Below are positions 63,774-64,000 of a DNA stretch of 64,000 bases, in pieces. The position numbers were made by a program, and so were the translations under genes. This stretch comes from an uncultured Candidatus Cenarchaeum sp. (GTDB lineage: Archaea; Thermoproteota; Nitrososphaeria; Nitrososphaerales; Nitrosopumilaceae): the NCBI GenBank assembly GCA_958295735.1, contig OY282369.1, positions 1,100,161 through 1,164,160 of the forward strand, read 5' to 3'. The stretch's first letter is position 1. Every line of letters starts with the position of its first letter. Below the pieces are notes generated by a model. It searched no databases. It had not been told where the DNA came from and saw only the letters and a list, made by a program, of their open reading frames with translations.

Positions 63774-64000
63774 ATGTTGCCTGATCCGAAGGTCACCTCG
63801 CACATAAGAACGGGGCAGAAGGTCAGGATCACCAGGACTGCCGGCAAAAACGACCGCCACCTCGTTGGCAGGGTGACCGACATCCTCGAGACAGAGCCGT
63901 ACAACAAAGACGGGGTAGAGGTCATCATAGACGCAGGATTCAGCGGGTATGTGGTGGATGTCATGGACGACTGGCCAACATCCGAGGAACTGCGGATGAT
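63774..64000 (+). CDS. Small conserved-looking protein, cut by window edge
   Basis: 75 codons without a stop to the edge. It reads MLPDPKVTSHIRTGQKVRITRTAGKN..., then LVGRVTDILETEPYNKDGVEVIIDAGFSGYVVDVMDDWPT. The pattern I-x-x-G-x-x-V-x-I...R-G-x-V-x-D-I-L-T...G-x-x-V-x-L...G-x-V resembles small YwbE/DUF2196-like SH3-type proteins, but I would not insist on it. The TATA-like box and the more balanced base composition support a real gene. Function unknown. Confidence 0.55.
   Translation, partial: MLPDPKVTSHIRTGQKVRITRTAGKNDRHLVGRVTDILETEPYNKDGVEVIIDAGFSGYVVDVMDDWPTSEELRM

Overview
The window reads as archaeal, most likely a high-GC thaumarchaeote (Nitrososphaerota), perhaps a host-associated lineage. 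Almost every non-transposon gene start is ATG, GTG or TTG about 25-30 nt downstream of an AT-rich TATA box with no Shine-Dalgarno sequence, the leaderless arrangement of archaea. AGG and ATA codons are common. A giant secreted NHL-repeat/Ig-like protein with a periplasmic-binding-protein region is of a kind typical of Thaumarchaeota. The backbone is very GC-rich. Most defence genes (both SIR2-like genes, the TIR/Argonaute pair, OLD ATPase, CRISPR-Cas genes, DUF262 gene, HNH gene) are visibly more AT-rich, suggesting acquisition.

Layout: 1-6 kb has an IS66 transposase, nadE, a small membrane-anchored LEA14-like protein and a GT4 glycosyltransferase. 6-15 kb has a DUF5131 gene, two paralogous SIR2-like genes, IS66-type relics, and an IS481 nested in an ISH3-like element. 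15-21 kb has a broken UvrD-type helicase-nuclease, a radical SAM gene and an IS630-like element that cuts a downstream glycosyltransferase. 21-30 kb has a TIR-APAZ/short-Argonaute (SPARTA-type) operon, ISH3 and IS630 relics, an OLD-family ATPase and a nucleotide-sugar dehydrogenase. 30-35 kb has an ISH3-like element and a GHKL-ATPase/nuclease fusion. 35-45 kb is one giant surface-protein gene. 45-55 kb has a frameshifted Mrr-like nuclease gene, IS relics and a complete type I-G (formerly I-U) CRISPR effector operon (csb1-csb2-cas3-csx17) without adaptation genes or an adjacent array. 55-64 kb is an IS graveyard with a nested ISH3-in-IS66 element, a small HNH nuclease, a DUF262/DUF1524 (GmrSD-like) gene and the start of one more gene.

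The main finding is a set of palindromic, about 90-bp non-autonomous elements (two related families, here called M1 and M2), with some longer IS ends. They sit at a nearly constant position, about 20 bp upstream of TATA boxes and 47-53 bp upstream of start codons, in front of about a dozen genes. Several copies have 10-bp flanking direct repeats (10/10 and 9/10 matches in the best two). At four promoters a second element end begins exactly one 10-bp target further out, so the same target was hit repeatedly. This suggests transposition targeted to archaeal promoter complexes and a layered insertion record in front of defence and cell-surface genes. All family assignments rest on reading motifs by eye; no database search was run.
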